This document shows positions 43,864-52,929 of a stretch of 64,000 bases of DNA, one piece after another. Location: NCBI GenBank assembly GCA_900467685.1, contig UBQX01000029.1:124001-188000 (forward strand). The letters are read 5' to 3'. Position 1 is the stretch's first letter. The number at the start of each line of letters is the position of its first letter. The notes under the pieces are model-generated. The model did no database searches, was not told where the DNA came from, and saw only the letters and a list, made by a program, of their open reading frames with translations. The stretch comes from Hyphomicrobiales bacterium (lineage in GTDB: Bacteria > Pseudomonadota > Alphaproteobacteria > Rhizobiales > Rhizobiaceae). The translations under genes were made by a program, and so were the position numbers.

Positions 43864-44808
43864 TCAGGGCTTCGCGCCGGGCGGCGGACCGCCGGGGGCC
43901 CACTTCTCGCGCATTTCGAAGAGCACGATCTGGGAGGCTTCCGCCCCCATGGGCGCTTCGCGGGCGATCCATTCGTCGTCATGCTTGTCCATGTCGGCGT
44001 CATATTCGAAGTGACAGCCGAGCGGGCTGTTGAAGTACCAGAACCAGTTCGAACCGAACTTGTGGCGACCGGGACCCCAGAAGCTCTGGTAACCCTTCTT
44101 CACGAAGCGCGTGCCGGCCACCATCAGCTCGGTCGGACCACCCATATGGAAGGCGAGGTGCTCGCAGCCCTTCATGTAATCCGGCGTGCGGATGAAGAAG
44201 AGCGTGTGGTGATCGTCATTGGCCTTCGGACGCAGGAATGGACCTGCACCCTTCAGCACATCGGTGATGACGAAGCCGAGGCGGCCGCAATAGAAGTTTG
44301 TGGCCACTTCGATATCGGGAACGAAAAGCACGACGTGGCTCAGCATGCGCGGTGCGGCGGGCATTTCTTCCCAGACGCCGATCTCGTTCGGCTTGCGCTG
44401 CGCGGGCGCGCCCGGCGCGTTGATCTTCTCGGCCGGCATCACGAGTTCGCGGCGCTTCGTGACCTGGAATTTCAGCTCGAAGCCGTGATCGTCCTTCGTC
44501 TCGATGGAACCATCGGCCAGACGCGTGACGCGGCGATCCTTCGACAGTTCCGCCTCGATGGCGTCCAGATCTTCGCTGGCGCGAACGCCATAGACCTGCT
44601 GGCGCAGCATGTTGGACGTGGGAAGCGGCGGAGGCAGCGTCGGGTCGGACTTGTGCCGGACAATGATGCCGCTTCCGTCCAGCGCTTCAAAAAGGCCGCC
44701 CTTGTCCGTCACATCGACGGGCTTCAGGCCAAAGGCGGTGAGATATTCGATGGAGGCGGCGAGATCGTCGACGCCGAAGACAAGATAGTCGGGACCGATA
44801 ATGTTCAT
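43864..44808 (-). CDS. Type I (VOC) extradiol dioxygenase
   Basis: 314 residues, two VOC domains as in 2,3-dihydroxybiphenyl/catechol 2,3-dioxygenases. The Fe ligands of the C-terminal domain are all present: H158 (LSHVVLFV), H217 (CEHLAFHMG) and E268 (CHFEYD). The start at 44808 follows GAGGA. It lies between an EthD gene and a Rieske ferredoxin and should cleave the diol made by the adjacent hydroxylase. Confidence 0.88.
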   Translation of the reverse strand: MNIIGPDYLVFGVDDLAASIEYLTAFGLKPVDVTDKGGLFEALDGSGIIVRHKSDPTLPPPLPTSNMLRQQVYGVRASEDLDAIEAELSKDRRVTRLADGSIETKDDHGFELKFQVTKRRELVMPAEKINAPGAPAQRKPNEIGVWEEMPAAPRMLSHVVLFVPDIEVATNFYCGRLGFVITDVLKGAGPFLRPKANDDHHTLFFIRTPDYMKGCEHLAFHMGGPTELMVAGTRFVKKGYQSFWGPGRHKFGSNWFWYFNSPLGCHFEYDADMDKHDDEWIAREAPMGAEASQIVLFEMREKWAPGGPPPGAKP

Positions 44809-44837
44809 GGTTTCAAATCCTCGAAGTCGGCGCCGGA

Positions 44838-45494
44838 TCAACCGGCGTTGAGAACGTATTCGTTGGCGATGGCGATGGAGATATTGCCGGCTTCCGCCGG
44901 CAGGCGGTCGCGGCAGCCTTTGGCAAAGGCGAGCCCCGCCGCCTCATCGGCCAGCCGGAAGATGTCGACGCCCTTGACCGAATGGGGTACTGCGGGAATG
45001 CAGCGGCTATGTCCGAGGACGGTTCCGGCGCCCGCACGCAGTGCGTCACGCAGCGCGGCGGTCGTCGGCACAGATCCATGCCAGAAGAGGAAAATCTTGA
45101 CGCGGCCTGGCGCCTGACGGTCAGGCTCGACGACGATCTCTTCGTTGACCGGAATGCCGACAACACGTTCGGGATCAACCATGCGGGGCTCGTCGGGCAA
45201 CAGATGCGTCTTGTAAAATTCCGTCTCGCGGCCCGCCTTGAGCGCCGCCAGATCCGGCGTCCAGATCTCGGTGACAAAGTCGGGTCCGAGCGCGAAGGGC
45301 TCCGGCTGACCTTCGCCGCCGGGGAAAATGCCGTCGAAGACATGGTTCTGGACATAGCGCCGCGGCGCGTTTTCCGGGTCCGCGGCGATATAGTCCAGCA
45401 CGAGCCGGCCGTGGATGTCCTTCATATGATGGCGATGTTCGGCAAGGGTCTGGCCGCGCCGACGGCGGCCCGCCATCAGGATCTTGAAACTCAT
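44838..45494 (-). CDS. EthD-domain protein
   Basis: 218 residues. The N-terminal half has the EthD pattern (FKILMAGRRRRGQTLAEHRH, then RRYVQNHVFDG), and the C-terminal half may be a second ferredoxin-like repeat. EthD-type proteins help degrade ethers, aromatics and polyketides, and some are cyclases or decarboxylases. It overlaps the hydrolase gene (ATGA), which links it closely to the ring-opening step. Confidence 0.8.
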   Translation of the reverse strand: MSFKILMAGRRRRGQTLAEHRHHMKDIHGRLVLDYIAADPENAPRRYVQNHVFDGIFPGGEGQPEPFALGPDFVTEIWTPDLAALKAGRETEFYKTHLLPDEPRMVDPERVVGIPVNEEIVVEPDRQAPGRVKIFLFWHGSVPTTAALRDALRAGAGTVLGHSRCIPAVPHSVKGVDIFRLADEAAGLAFAKGCRDRLPAEAGNISIAIANEYVLNAG

Positions 45495-46663
45495 GCCGCA
45501 CCGTCCCGAGCCGTGCGGCCGCCCAAAGTCTCGGCAACCCAGTCGGCGATATAGGCGCCGGCATTGGCGGAGTTGTCGAAGCTCGAATGCTGGACGCCGC
45601 CGGTGCGGGCGTCGAAGATCTTCAGCTCGCGCTTCGGGCTGTTGACGAGCTGCTCATAGGTCGCATGCGCCCATTGCAGCGGGATCTGGCTGTCTTTCTC
45701 GCCATGGGTCACGAGGAAGGGCACCTTGATGCGGTCCAGCACGCCATCGAGATGGACATTTTCCGCGATGCGCATGAAGTCATCCATGTCCTTCGCGCCC
45801 CAGACCCACATGACATGGCTCCAGTAATGCGGGACGGGGAAATTGCCTTCCTTGGCGAGGCGCTTCTTCTGCACATCGCGCCAGTCGTGGTTCGCACCCC
45901 AGACCACGCCGCAGGCAAAGCGCGGCTCGAAAGCGACGGCGCGCGGGCAATAGTAACCACCGAGCGAAACGCCTTCCATGCCGATGCGCTTTGGGTCAAT
46001 TTCCGGGCGGGTTTCGAGCCAGTCGACCACACGGCTTGCCCAGTGCTCGCTGTCGAAGCGGGCCGTGAGATTGTGAAGCCGCAGCGCCTCGCCGGTGCCG
46101 GGCTGATCGACGATCAGCGAGCCAACGCCGCGCTTGGCGAGCCAGGCAGGCAGACCGACGAGGAACTTCATTTCCTTGGTGCTGTCGAGGCCGTTCACCT
46201 GAACCAGGATCGGCTGCGGGCCGGTAACGCCTTCTGCGGGTACGTAAAGCGCGGAAAGATGCTTGCCTTCATAAGGAATTTCGACGCGGCGGCAGGTCGA
46301 GCCAGAGAGCTCCAATCCCTTCGCGAAGGTAGACAGGAAGCGCTGATAGAGCGCCACGCGACCTTCCGAGCCGTGGGCCAGCATGCGCTCGGCGGTCAGC
46401 ATGTAGTTGCCGGCGCGGATCAGCTTGTCACCGGCCGAGATCAGGCGACCGCGCGCCTCGTCTTCGTCGGCGAGACCGACCAGCTTGTCGGCCATGTCGA
46501 TCCAGGTCTGGCGGAAAGCCTGGGTGCCTGCGGCGTCGGGTGCCTTGGCCGCCTCCTGGAGAGGCGCACACATCTCCTCGATTTCCCCCATGCGCGCGCC
46601 CATCTCGATCGACAGATTGACCGAAAGGTTCCAGACATAGTTGGTGGGAAAATACTTGAACAT
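45491..46663 (-). CDS. Alpha/beta hydrolase (C-C hydrolase-like, DHPON/FrsA type)
   Basis: 390 residues. An N-terminal helical region (about 1-130) precedes an alpha/beta hydrolase core. Nucleophile Ser in GMEGVSLGGYYC, the acid in THGEKDSQIP, and the His in GGVQHSSFD. The overall shape resembles 2,6-dihydroxypseudooxynicotine hydrolase and FrsA-type enzymes. It is the first gene of the operon (start after GAGGAGAC), and probably hydrolyses the meta-cleavage product. Confidence 0.85.
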   Translation of the reverse strand: MFKYFPTNYVWNLSVNLSIEMGARMGEIEEMCAPLQEAAKAPDAAGTQAFRQTWIDMADKLVGLADEDEARGRLISAGDKLIRAGNYMLTAERMLAHGSEGRVALYQRFLSTFAKGLELSGSTCRRVEIPYEGKHLSALYVPAEGVTGPQPILVQVNGLDSTKEMKFLVGLPAWLAKRGVGSLIVDQPGTGEALRLHNLTARFDSEHWASRVVDWLETRPEIDPKRIGMEGVSLGGYYCPRAVAFEPRFACGVVWGANHDWRDVQKKRLAKEGNFPVPHYWSHVMWVWGAKDMDDFMRIAENVHLDGVLDRIKVPFLVTHGEKDSQIPLQWAHATYEQLVNSPKRELKIFDARTGGVQHSSFDNSANAGAYIADWVAETLGGRTARDGAA

Positions 46664-46845
46664 GGCGTCTCCTCAGCTGTCCCGGCCTTGTGGCCTCGGT
46701 CTTCGGGAAAACGCGTTGCACCTAGACCTTCTCAGCCGTGCGCCTCACTCCTCCCGGACGCAGACTTAACGAAGATCAAGACGTTTACAAAATTGCTTCG
46801 ATGAATGATTTATATTGATGCGGCAAATACATTGGATGCTCCTGC

Positions 46846-47763
46846 ATGCGCTTCAAGAACCTGGACCTGAACCTACTCGTGGCCCTCGACACCCTGATCA
46901 GGGTGCGCAATGTGAGCCGGGCGGCGGACGAGATGTTCATCACGCAGTCGGCCATGAGCAATGCGCTGGGACGGCTGCGGGACTACTTCGACGATCCGCT
47001 GCTGATCCAGGTCGGGCGCACGATGGAACTGTCGCCGCTTGCCGCCTCGCTTGAGCCTTCGCTGCGCGATATCATCGTGCGCATCGAGGCGGCCATCGTC
47101 TCCACGCCCTCCTTTGTGCCGGAAGAGGCAACGCGAACGATCAGCCTCATCGTGTCGGATTACACGCTGAGCACCATCATGCCGCCGTTTCTGCAACTGG
47201 TGATGCAACAGGCGCCTCGTCTGCGCATCGAGTTCAAGCCGCAGCAAAATCTGCCGCATCTGCTCCTGGAGCGGGGAGAGGCCGACCTCCTCATTGCGCC
47301 GACGGTCTTTTCCTCTCCGAACCACCCTTCTGAAGTGTTGTTTGAGGACCCGATCTGCTGCGTCGTGGCGGCGGAAAGCCCATTTTCAGGTCATCGGTTG
47401 ACGGAACAGGAGTTCCTTTCGGCGGGGCATGTAATCATGCAGCCGCCAAACGGGGGCGAGAGCTTCGCGCAGCGGATCTGCGACGAACTCGGTCTGCGCA
47501 TCCGTGTCGAGGTCGCCAGCTTTTCTTTCGCCTCGCTTCCGCTCCTCGTGCGCCAGTCGAACCGCATTGCCCTGGTGCAGCAAAGTCTTGCGCAAAGCAT
47601 GATGGACCTCGGCGGCGTGCGGATCATGGAGCCACCGGTCGCGATGCCAAGACTCGAGCAGTCGATGCAGTGGCATAGTTACCGTACCCGCGACCCCGCA
47701 CTGTCGTGGATTCGAGAACAGGTTCGGATCGCGGCGAAACTGGTTCACGGGACGGCGGGCTAG
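46846..47763 (+). CDS. LysR-family regulator (NodD-like)
   Basis: 305 residues. HTH MRFKNLDLNLLVALDTLIRV then RNVSRAADEMFITQSAMSNA; NodD/NahR-like effector domain. Divergent from the hydrolase-EthD-dioxygenase-Rieske-hydroxylase operon, which it very likely activates. Paralogue of the regulators at 23616 and 40155. Confidence 0.9.
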   Translation: MRFKNLDLNLLVALDTLIRVRNVSRAADEMFITQSAMSNALGRLRDYFDDPLLIQVGRTMELSPLAASLEPSLRDIIVRIEAAIVSTPSFVPEEATRTISLIVSDYTLSTIMPPFLQLVMQQAPRLRIEFKPQQNLPHLLLERGEADLLIAPTVFSSPNHPSEVLFEDPICCVVAAESPFSGHRLTEQEFLSAGHVIMQPPNGGESFAQRICDELGLRIRVEVASFSFASLPLLVRQSNRIALVQQSLAQSMMDLGGVRIMEPPVAMPRLEQSMQWHSYRTRDPALSWIREQVRIAAKLVHGTAG

Positions 47764-47828
47764 GCTGGGTAGGTACGGGGGCGCCGCAGGGATAAGGGAA
47801 TTGGCTACACCTAAGCCGAGGGGCAGAA

Positions 47829-47851
47829 GGGCGCCGGCCTAACCGGCGCCC
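47829..47851. terminator. Stem-loop between convergent genes
   Basis: Perfect 9-bp stem GGGCGCCGG / CCGGCGCCC with loop CCTAA, between the LysR gene (ends 47763) and the flavin monooxygenase gene (ends 47861). Confidence 0.65.
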
Positions 47852-47860
47852 CTCGTCATT

Positions 47861-49663
47861 TCAGGACAGGTGATGCGGCTTCGTCATGCCGTAGACCGGC
47901 GTGTCGATGCCCACCTGACGGGCCTTGAGTTGCAGCGAGAGATATTGCGAATAGTGGCGCGACTGGTGCAGGTTGCCGCCGTGGAACCACAGCGCCTCCT
48001 GCTGCGTCGGCTTCCACATGTTGCGCTGCTCTCCCTCCCACGGGCCGGGGTCCTTGGTCGTGTTGGAGCCGAGACCCCAGCACTTGCCGACCTTGTCGGC
48101 GACCTCGCGCGAGATGAGATCGGCGGCCCAGCCGTTCATCGAGCCGTAGCCGGTGGCGTAGACGACGAGATCGGCCGGAAGCTCTGTGCCGTCCTTAAGC
48201 ACCACCGCATTTTCGGTCAGGTGCGACACGTCGGAGCCCGACTTCAGCTTGATCGAGCCGTCGATGACGAGATCGCAGGCCCCAACATCGATGTAATAGC
48301 CGGACCCGCGCCGCAGATATTTCATGAACAGGCCGGAGTCGTCATCGCCGAAGTCGAGCATGAAGCCGGCCTTTTCGAGTGCCTTGTAGAACTCGGCATC
48401 CTTCTCGCGGATCTGGTTGTAGATCGGGATCTGGAACTCATGCATGATCCGGTAGGGGAGCGAGGCGAAAATGAGGTCGGCCTTGCGTGTGGTCATGCCG
48501 CCCTGAACCGCGCGCTCCGAATAGAGATCGCCCAGGCCAATCTCCATCAGCGAGTCCGACTTGACGATATGGGTGGACGAACGCTGCACCATGGTCACAT
48601 CCGCACCGGCTTCCCAGAGCGCTGCGCAGATATCATGCGCCGAGTTGTTCGAGCCGATGACGACCACCTTCTTGCCGGCATAGGCGTCCGGGCCCGGATG
48701 CTGCGAGGAATGCTGCTGCTCACCCTTGAAGACATCCTGGCCCGGAATTTTCGGCACATTGGCCTTGCCGGACATGCCGGTCGCCAGCACCAGCTGCTTG
48801 GGCTTGAGAACGACTTCCTGGCCGGCGCGATCGACGATGACGGTCCATTCGCCGGTCGTCTCGTCATATTGGGCGGATTTGCAGGTGGTGGAGCCCCAGT
48901 AATTCAGCTCCATGACCTTGGTGTACATTTCCAGCCAGTCGCCCACCTTGTCCTTGGGGGTAAAGACCGGCCAGTTTTCCGGGAAGGGGATGTACGGGAG
49001 GTGGTCGTACCAGACGGGGTCATGCAGGCAGAGCGACTTGTAGCGCTTGCGCCAGCTATCCCCGGGTCGCTCGTTCTTCTCGATGATGATCGCCGGCACG
49101 CCAAGCTGGCGCAACCGCGCGCCAAGCGCGATGCCGCCCTGGCCGCCGCCGATGATGACGACATAGGGTTGGGTGGAATAGCCAAGTTCGGCGGCTTCGT
49201 TTTCGCGCTTTTCCTTCCAGGTCTTGCGGTTGCGGTCATGGCCGTGTTCGGCGCCCATCGGGCGGCGCACGCCCTTCGGCTCTTCATGACCTTTCAGCTC
49301 GGTCATGGTGGTGAGCAGCGTCCAGATCAGCCCGTCCTTCAGGCGGATATGACCGTAGCCGCGCGCCACGGCGGTTTCGAATTCGAACCAGCCGTCGGTG
49401 ACGCCGCCGGCTTCTGACGCTGCTTCCTTGGTGTCCTGTACGAAGTTGGAAGGTTTGGTCGCGGCAAGCTGGCTTTTCAGCATGTCGCGCACCTGCTCGT
49501 GACCTTCCATGGTCTTCAGGTTCCAGGTGAAAGTCACCAGATCGCGCCAGTAGCATTCAGCTTGAAACAGGTTGACGGCTGCGTCGATGTCGCCGCTGGC
49601 GAGCGCCTTTTCGAGTTTTGACAGAACCGTGTCGATCTTGGTTCCTGGGGTGATGTCAAGCAT
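47861..49663 (-). CDS. Flavin-containing monooxygenase with NTF2-like N-terminus
   Basis: 600 residues. Residues about 1-130 look like an NTF2/SnoaL fold. FAD site VIIGGGQGGIALGARLRQLG near residue 168, the FMO-type motif FKGEQQHSSQH, and the NADPH site VVVIGSNNSAHDICAAL. The FMO motif ends in His instead of the usual Tyr/Phe. It resembles YUCCA-like and Baeyer-Villiger-related enzymes of soil bacteria. It starts after GGAGGAG, 123 bp downstream of the alcohol dehydrogenase, so probably co-transcribed under the sigma-54 promoter. Confidence 0.86.
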   Translation of the reverse strand: MLDITPGTKIDTVLSKLEKALASGDIDAAVNLFQAECYWRDLVTFTWNLKTMEGHEQVRDMLKSQLAATKPSNFVQDTKEAASEAGGVTDGWFEFETAVARGYGHIRLKDGLIWTLLTTMTELKGHEEPKGVRRPMGAEHGHDRNRKTWKEKRENEAAELGYSTQPYVVIIGGGQGGIALGARLRQLGVPAIIIEKNERPGDSWRKRYKSLCLHDPVWYDHLPYIPFPENWPVFTPKDKVGDWLEMYTKVMELNYWGSTTCKSAQYDETTGEWTVIVDRAGQEVVLKPKQLVLATGMSGKANVPKIPGQDVFKGEQQHSSQHPGPDAYAGKKVVVIGSNNSAHDICAALWEAGADVTMVQRSSTHIVKSDSLMEIGLGDLYSERAVQGGMTTRKADLIFASLPYRIMHEFQIPIYNQIREKDAEFYKALEKAGFMLDFGDDDSGLFMKYLRRGSGYYIDVGACDLVIDGSIKLKSGSDVSHLTENAVVLKDGTELPADLVVYATGYGSMNGWAADLISREVADKVGKCWGLGSNTTKDPGPWEGEQRNMWKPTQQEALWFHGGNLHQSRHYSQYLSLQLKARQVGIDTPVYGMTKPHHLS

Positions 49664-49786
49664 GGTTTTCTCCTCCGTAAATGCTTGGGTAGGGTGGTTT
49701 GGAACGCCCGCGAGGACGCTCCGGAAAGCCGTGGCCGTCCCATCCTGCCGGGCTCCTCTCCCGGTGCAGGCGATGGCGGCAAAGGC

Positions 49787-50860
49787 TTATTTCGAAAGAT
49801 CGATCAGCATCTTGATCTGCGTGCCGGCCGGATCGAGCAGGACGTCGAAACCTTCCTTCACGGCGGTGTCGAGCGTGATGCGCTTGGTGACGATCTTCGT
49901 GGCGGGCAGAAGGCCCGAGGCGATCAGGCGGATGACGCGCGGCCAGTAATGGGTCGGATATGCCCAGGAGCCCTTGATCTCGAGGTCGCGGAACGTGACC
50001 TGGAACCAGTCGATGGGGTTTTCATGCGGGTGCAGGCCGGTCTGCACAACGACGCCCTGCTTGCGTGCGGCATCGACGCAGGCCTTCAGCGCATGCTCGT
50101 TGCCGACGCATTCAATGGCGACGTCGCATCCGACATTGCCTTCCGTCAGTGAACGGACGACATCGCCGACATTGTCTCGCTTCGGGTTGATGGTGACGAC
50201 ATCGGGGATGACACTTTTCGCCAGATCGAGCCGGGCGTCGTTGAGGTCGGAGACGAAGAGCTGAGCGGCACCTGCGGCCCGTGCCGCCAGAAGCGTCAGC
50301 ATGCCGATCGGGCCGGCGCCGGTGACGAGAACGCTGTTGCCGGCGGTCACGCCGCCGCGGTCGCAGGCATAGACGGCAACGGCGGTCGGCTCGACAAGGG
50401 CGGCTTCCTCATCCGTCATCTCGTCAGGGATTTTCTGGACGTTGTATTCGTTGACGAGGGCTGCTTCCGCCATGCCGCCGCCGTCCCAGCTCAGGCCCAC
50501 CAGCGCAAGCTGCGTGCTGAGATGGAAGAGGCCGCGATCGGCGAAATAGTCGCCCTTGCGCGGCATGACGAGCGGCTGGATCGAAACGCGGTCGCCGACC
50601 TTGACGGAGGTCACGCCCTCGCCAATCGCCTCGACCACTCCGCCGAACTCGTGGCCGAGAACCTGCGGCCCGTGTGCCCCGGTATAGGGATGCGGCTCGG
50701 TTGGAATGAAGATCGGGCCGTAGCTGTATTCGTGAAGATCGGTCCCGCAAATGCCGACGAAGCGGTTGCGGACCAGAACCTGGCCCGGCCCCGGCTGTTT
50801 CGGCTCTGGAATATCCTCCAGACGCAGGTCCTTGGCTGCATGAAATCGGAGCGCGCGCAT
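49787..50860 (-). CDS. Zinc-dependent alcohol/2,3-butanediol dehydrogenase-like protein
   Basis: 357 residues, MDR family. Catalytic zinc ligands: Cys in GICGTDLHEY, H-E in GHEFGGVV, Glu in VEPTAVA. The cofactor motif is VTGAGPIGMLTLLAA. The four structural-zinc Cys of classical enzymes are absent in the loop PLVMPRKGDYFADRGLF, as in some sub-families. It starts after GGGAGG and is preceded by a good sigma-54 promoter. It is the likely first target of the activator at 51025-52929, oxidising a secondary alcohol or diol. Confidence 0.9.
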   Translation of the reverse strand: MRALRFHAAKDLRLEDIPEPKQPGPGQVLVRNRFVGICGTDLHEYSYGPIFIPTEPHPYTGAHGPQVLGHEFGGVVEAIGEGVTSVKVGDRVSIQPLVMPRKGDYFADRGLFHLSTQLALVGLSWDGGGMAEAALVNEYNVQKIPDEMTDEEAALVEPTAVAVYACDRGGVTAGNSVLVTGAGPIGMLTLLAARAAGAAQLFVSDLNDARLDLAKSVIPDVVTINPKRDNVGDVVRSLTEGNVGCDVAIECVGNEHALKACVDAARKQGVVVQTGLHPHENPIDWFQVTFRDLEIKGSWAYPTHYWPRVIRLIASGLLPATKIVTKRITLDTAVKEGFDVLLDPAGTQIKMLIDLSK

Positions 50861-50897
50861 GTTTCCTCCCTGGGCTGCTCTTGATGAAAGACAAGGG

Positions 50898-50913
50898 AGC
50901 AACGCGCATGCCA
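50898..50913 (-). promoter_or_regulatory. Sigma-54 (-24/-12) promoter
   Basis: On the minus strand TGGCATGCGCGTTGCT has the invariant GG-N10-GC spacing and differs from TGGCACN5TTGCW at one base. It lies about 38 bp before the dehydrogenase start. Confidence 0.75.
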
Positions 50914-50975
50914 GAGCGGCACGCAGAGCGGACAAGCTGAAATCATTGGGTTTTTATGCGCGGGCCGAGCAAGCG

Positions 50976-50995
50976 GCGCCACAGCTGTTGCGCCA
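50976..50995. promoter_or_regulatory. Candidate upstream activating sequence for the sigma-54 activator
   Basis: GGCGCCACAGCTGTTGCGCC is a 20-bp palindrome with one mismatched pair, about 60 bp upstream of the -24 element. It partly overlaps a second dyad GCTGTTGCGCCACAGC. Confidence 0.6.
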
Positions 50996-51024
50996 CAGCC
51001 GTAGCGGTCGCCACGGTGCGGCGC

Positions 51025-52929
51025 TCAATGGTGCCGGTCGATGCCCAGCCGCCGCATGCGGCGATGCATGGTGGTGCGGTCAATGCCGAGCCGCCTAGCC
51101 GCCTCGGAGACATTGCCTTTGCAGGCGGCGAGAACGGTCCTGAGGTCCTGCTCTTCTCGCATGCCTGCTTCTGTGCAGCCGTCTGAGGCGAGCGAAGCCG
51201 GATGCACCAGGTGGTCTGGCAGATCCTCGACCTCGATCATACCGTCGTCGCGAAGGGCCGCAGCAAAGGCGACGGCATTGTCCAGTTCGCGAATGTTGCC
51301 CGGCCAGCGATAAGCCAGCATCAGCATCCTGGCCGCAGCCGAAAGCCGCAAAGCCTGTCCCGGCTGGCTGTGTTTTTCCAGAAGCCGGTCGAGCAGCCAT
51401 GGCAGATCCTCGCGCTCGCTCAGGGGTGGGAGCTGGAGCACGGCCGCATTCAGCCGGTAGTAGAGGTCCTGCCGGAAAGTGCCGGCGGCAACCATGTCGG
51501 CGAGCGGCCGGTGGGAGGCGGAGACGACACGAAACGCAATCTTGCGCGCGACCGAGCCGCCGACCGGCATCACCTCGCCCTCTGCCAGAACTCTCAGCAG
51601 GCGGCTTTGCGCTGCAAAGGGCATGTCGCCAATCTCGTCGAGGAAAAGCGTTCCGCCCTCGGCTTCCTCGATCAGACCCTTGCGGCCCTTTGCGAGTGCA
51701 CCGGTAAAGGCGCCCGCAGTATAGCCGAAGAGTTCGCTTTCGATCAGTTGTTCGGGGATCGCCGCGCAATTGACCGCGACGAAGCGGCCGGAAACGCCGC
51801 TGACGTCGTGGACGATGCGCGCCAGATGCTCCTTGCCGGTCCCCGTCTGGCCCTGAAGCAGGATGGGCAAACGGCTAGGCGCGAGCTTTTCGATCTTGCG
51901 CCGCAGATTGACGAGTGATGGAACCTGTCCGCCAAGCCGCGCCATGGCGGGAAGCGTCCGGCCCTGTCTTGGGAGAGCGACGCCCGATACACGCTGTTGC
52001 GGTTCAATGGCATGGGCATAAAGGATCGTTCCGTCACGCACGGCAATGCGCCTGTCCTGTGGCAGGCTCGCGCGTGTCAGGGAGGCGAGTTCGTCCAGGT
52101 CGGCTTCGAAAAAGTCGGTGACGGGCTGACCGATGAGCAGTTCGGGCATGCGCCAGTCAATTCCGCCCGAACCGGCCAGCAGTCGTGCTCCGCCATGGGT
52201 CATGCCGGTAATGCGGCCGCTGGAGTCCACGGAGATCGCGGCCTCAGGATCGACATCGAGAAATTCCGGTGCGCCGGCAAAGCGCAGCACCAGATCGTGG
52301 CGGCTGTTCGCCATGAGATTGGCAAGCTCGATCCGCCGCACGGTGGACGAAACGAGGTGGCGCGCCATGTTCTGGCTGGTCTTGAGGATCGGGGAACTCA
52401 GAAGGGAAATATCGAGAACGGCCGTCAGCTCGCCTTTCGTGTCGTAGATCGGCGCGGCGGTGCAGGAAAGCGGCGTATGGGTGATGTCGAAATGGTCGGT
52501 CTGGTGGATCGTCAGCGCCTCGCCGGTGGCAATGCAGGCGCCGACCGCGCAGGTGCCGGCCCGCGGCTCCGACCATTCGGATCCGAGGTAAAGCCCGGCC
52601 TTGCGCAGGTTGTTGTTGAAGGAGGGGTCGCCGAGGAACTCGACGGTTACACCCTTTCGATCCGACAGAAGGAGCACGTAATTCTGCTCGGCCACCTGCC
52701 TGTAGAGCTTTTCCAGCCCCGAACGGGCAATATGGACGAGATCTTCGGCCTGCTGGCGATGTTCACGCAGCTGTCGTTCCGAAACGATGACCGCTTCCTG
52801 CGCGCGCGTCGGGTCAAGCTGATAGGTGTCCAGGCAGCGCCGCCAGGACTCCACGACGATCGCATCGCGGCCTGTATTGCTGCCTTGCCATACGCGCTCG
52901 ATTTCCTTGATGTGATCTCGAAAACCCAT
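51025..52929 (-). CDS. Sigma-54-dependent activator (AcoR-like)
   Basis: 634 residues from the start chosen at 52929 (MGFRDHIKEIERVW); no SD is obvious and the frame is open to 53160, so the start is uncertain. An N-terminal GAF-like sensor is followed by an AAA+ domain with Walker A GQTGTGKEHLAR, the sigma-54 contact loop GAFTGA in FGYTAGAFTGALAKG, and Walker B-like GGTLFLDEIGDM. The C-terminal Fis-type HTH is NVSEAARRLGIDRTTMHRRM. It sits directly upstream of the dehydrogenase and its -24/-12 promoter. Confidence 0.92.
   Translation of the reverse strand: MGFRDHIKEIERVWQGSNTGRDAIVVESWRRCLDTYQLDPTRAQEAVIVSERQLREHRQQAEDLVHIARSGLEKLYRQVAEQNYVLLLSDRKGVTVEFLGDPSFNNNLRKAGLYLGSEWSEPRAGTCAVGACIATGEALTIHQTDHFDITHTPLSCTAAPIYDTKGELTAVLDISLLSSPILKTSQNMARHLVSSTVRRIELANLMANSRHDLVLRFAGAPEFLDVDPEAAISVDSSGRITGMTHGGARLLAGSGGIDWRMPELLIGQPVTDFFEADLDELASLTRASLPQDRRIAVRDGTILYAHAIEPQQRVSGVALPRQGRTLPAMARLGGQVPSLVNLRRKIEKLAPSRLPILLQGQTGTGKEHLARIVHDVSGVSGRFVAVNCAAIPEQLIESELFGYTAGAFTGALAKGRKGLIEEAEGGTLFLDEIGDMPFAAQSRLLRVLAEGEVMPVGGSVARKIAFRVVSASHRPLADMVAAGTFRQDLYYRLNAAVLQLPPLSEREDLPWLLDRLLEKHSQPGQALRLSAAARMLMLAYRWPGNIRELDNAVAFAAALRDDGMIEVEDLPDHLVHPASLASDGCTEAGMREEQDLRTVLAACKGNVSEAARRLGIDRTTMHRRMRRLGIDRHH

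Noticed and set aside
47870-49417. 515-codon open frame on the plus strand
   Set aside because: Antisense to the flavin monooxygenase; no motifs or ribosome site.
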